Assembly (NCBI RefSeq): GCF_000147815.2
Contig: NC_015957.1
Coordinates: 10,540,001-10,604,000, forward strand
DNA: 64,000 nt
Direction of reading: 5' to 3'
From: Streptomyces violaceusniger Tu 4113
GTDB lineage: Bacteria; Actinomycetota; Actinomycetes; Streptomycetales; Streptomycetaceae
Part shown: piece after piece, positions 62,826 to 64,000 of the stretch
Position numbering within the stretch: the first letter of the stretch is position 1
How the letters are laid out: every line of letters begins with the position of its first letter
Notes under the pieces: generated by a model
The model's database searches: none
Told to the model about the DNA's origin: nothing
Seen by the model: only the letters and a program-made list of their open reading frames with translations
Made by a program: the position numbers and the translations under genes

Positions 62826-64000
<1,175 letters not shown>

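Overview
The window is about 70% GC, uses GTG and TTG starts, has short intergenic regions and several leaderless promoters, and its protein families are typical of Streptomyces. It looks like core chromosome of a Streptomyces. Two perfect 14-bp ParB (parS) sites, serS, pheA, pepP, the cyd operon and thiC suggest a replication-origin-proximal region. I recall a similar gene order in other Streptomyces, but this is from memory and was not checked.

Layout. 1-2252: minus-strand trio resembling the steroid side-chain enzymes ChsH2, ChsH1 and Ltp2 (the last cut by the window edge). 2253-6854: a loose accessory stretch with a primase-polymerase, a TTA-containing membrane protein, a small HTH regulator, a VOC protein and a broken gene, ending at a tRNA-Ser(UGA) gene. 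6855-19208: HtrA-type protease, glycerophosphodiesterase, two RsbW-like ATPases, a SEC-C protein, a degenerate prim-pol protein, a SpoIIE-type phosphatase, aminopeptidase P, and a divergent AhpD-like/MocR pair. 19409-25747: copper-handling operon (membrane protein, YcnI, Sco, PCuAC, CopC-CopD fusion, Tat-exported DyP peroxidase). 25860-29640: pheA, a repeat and DnaA-box region, serS and a HAD phosphatase. 29801-36412: secreted phospholipase A2, Lrp and FadR regulators each beside an MFS transporter, and an antirepressor-like protein. 36983-40585: four-gene operon of two paired ABC-2 exporters. 40728-44055: membrane protein, pspAB, htpX and a flavin-dependent oxidoreductase. 44187-49168: HAD phosphatase, a glycine-rich secreted protein, and an orphan histidine kinase embedded in minisatellite DNA. 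49169-56078: cydAB plus a fused cydDC gene behind a Rex operator. 56276-64000: hisC-like aminotransferase, LacI regulator (TTA codon), metallophosphoesterase, membrane protein, serine hydrolase and thiC (truncated by the window).

The clearest joint functions are copper delivery (Sco, PCuAC, CopCD, YcnI, DyP peroxidase), redox-controlled cytochrome bd (Rex site, cydAB, cydDC), envelope stress (pspAB-htpX) and CoA-thioester catabolism (the ChsH/Ltp trio). The least explained signal is the number of tandem-repeat arrays. They have unit lengths of 6, 9, 12, 15, 16, 17, 23, 24 and 30 bp, plus a 112-bp duplication. Some lie between genes, some cross stop codons, and some are translated into low-complexity linkers or tails. 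I found no complete novel defence or biosynthetic system. The best candidates for follow-up are these repeats, the parS and DnaA-box sites, and a few atypical proteins: the glycine-rich exoprotein, the LDAN-tailed ATPase, the SpoIIE-like phosphatase lacking one acidic motif, and the antirepressor-like gene with an internal palindrome.
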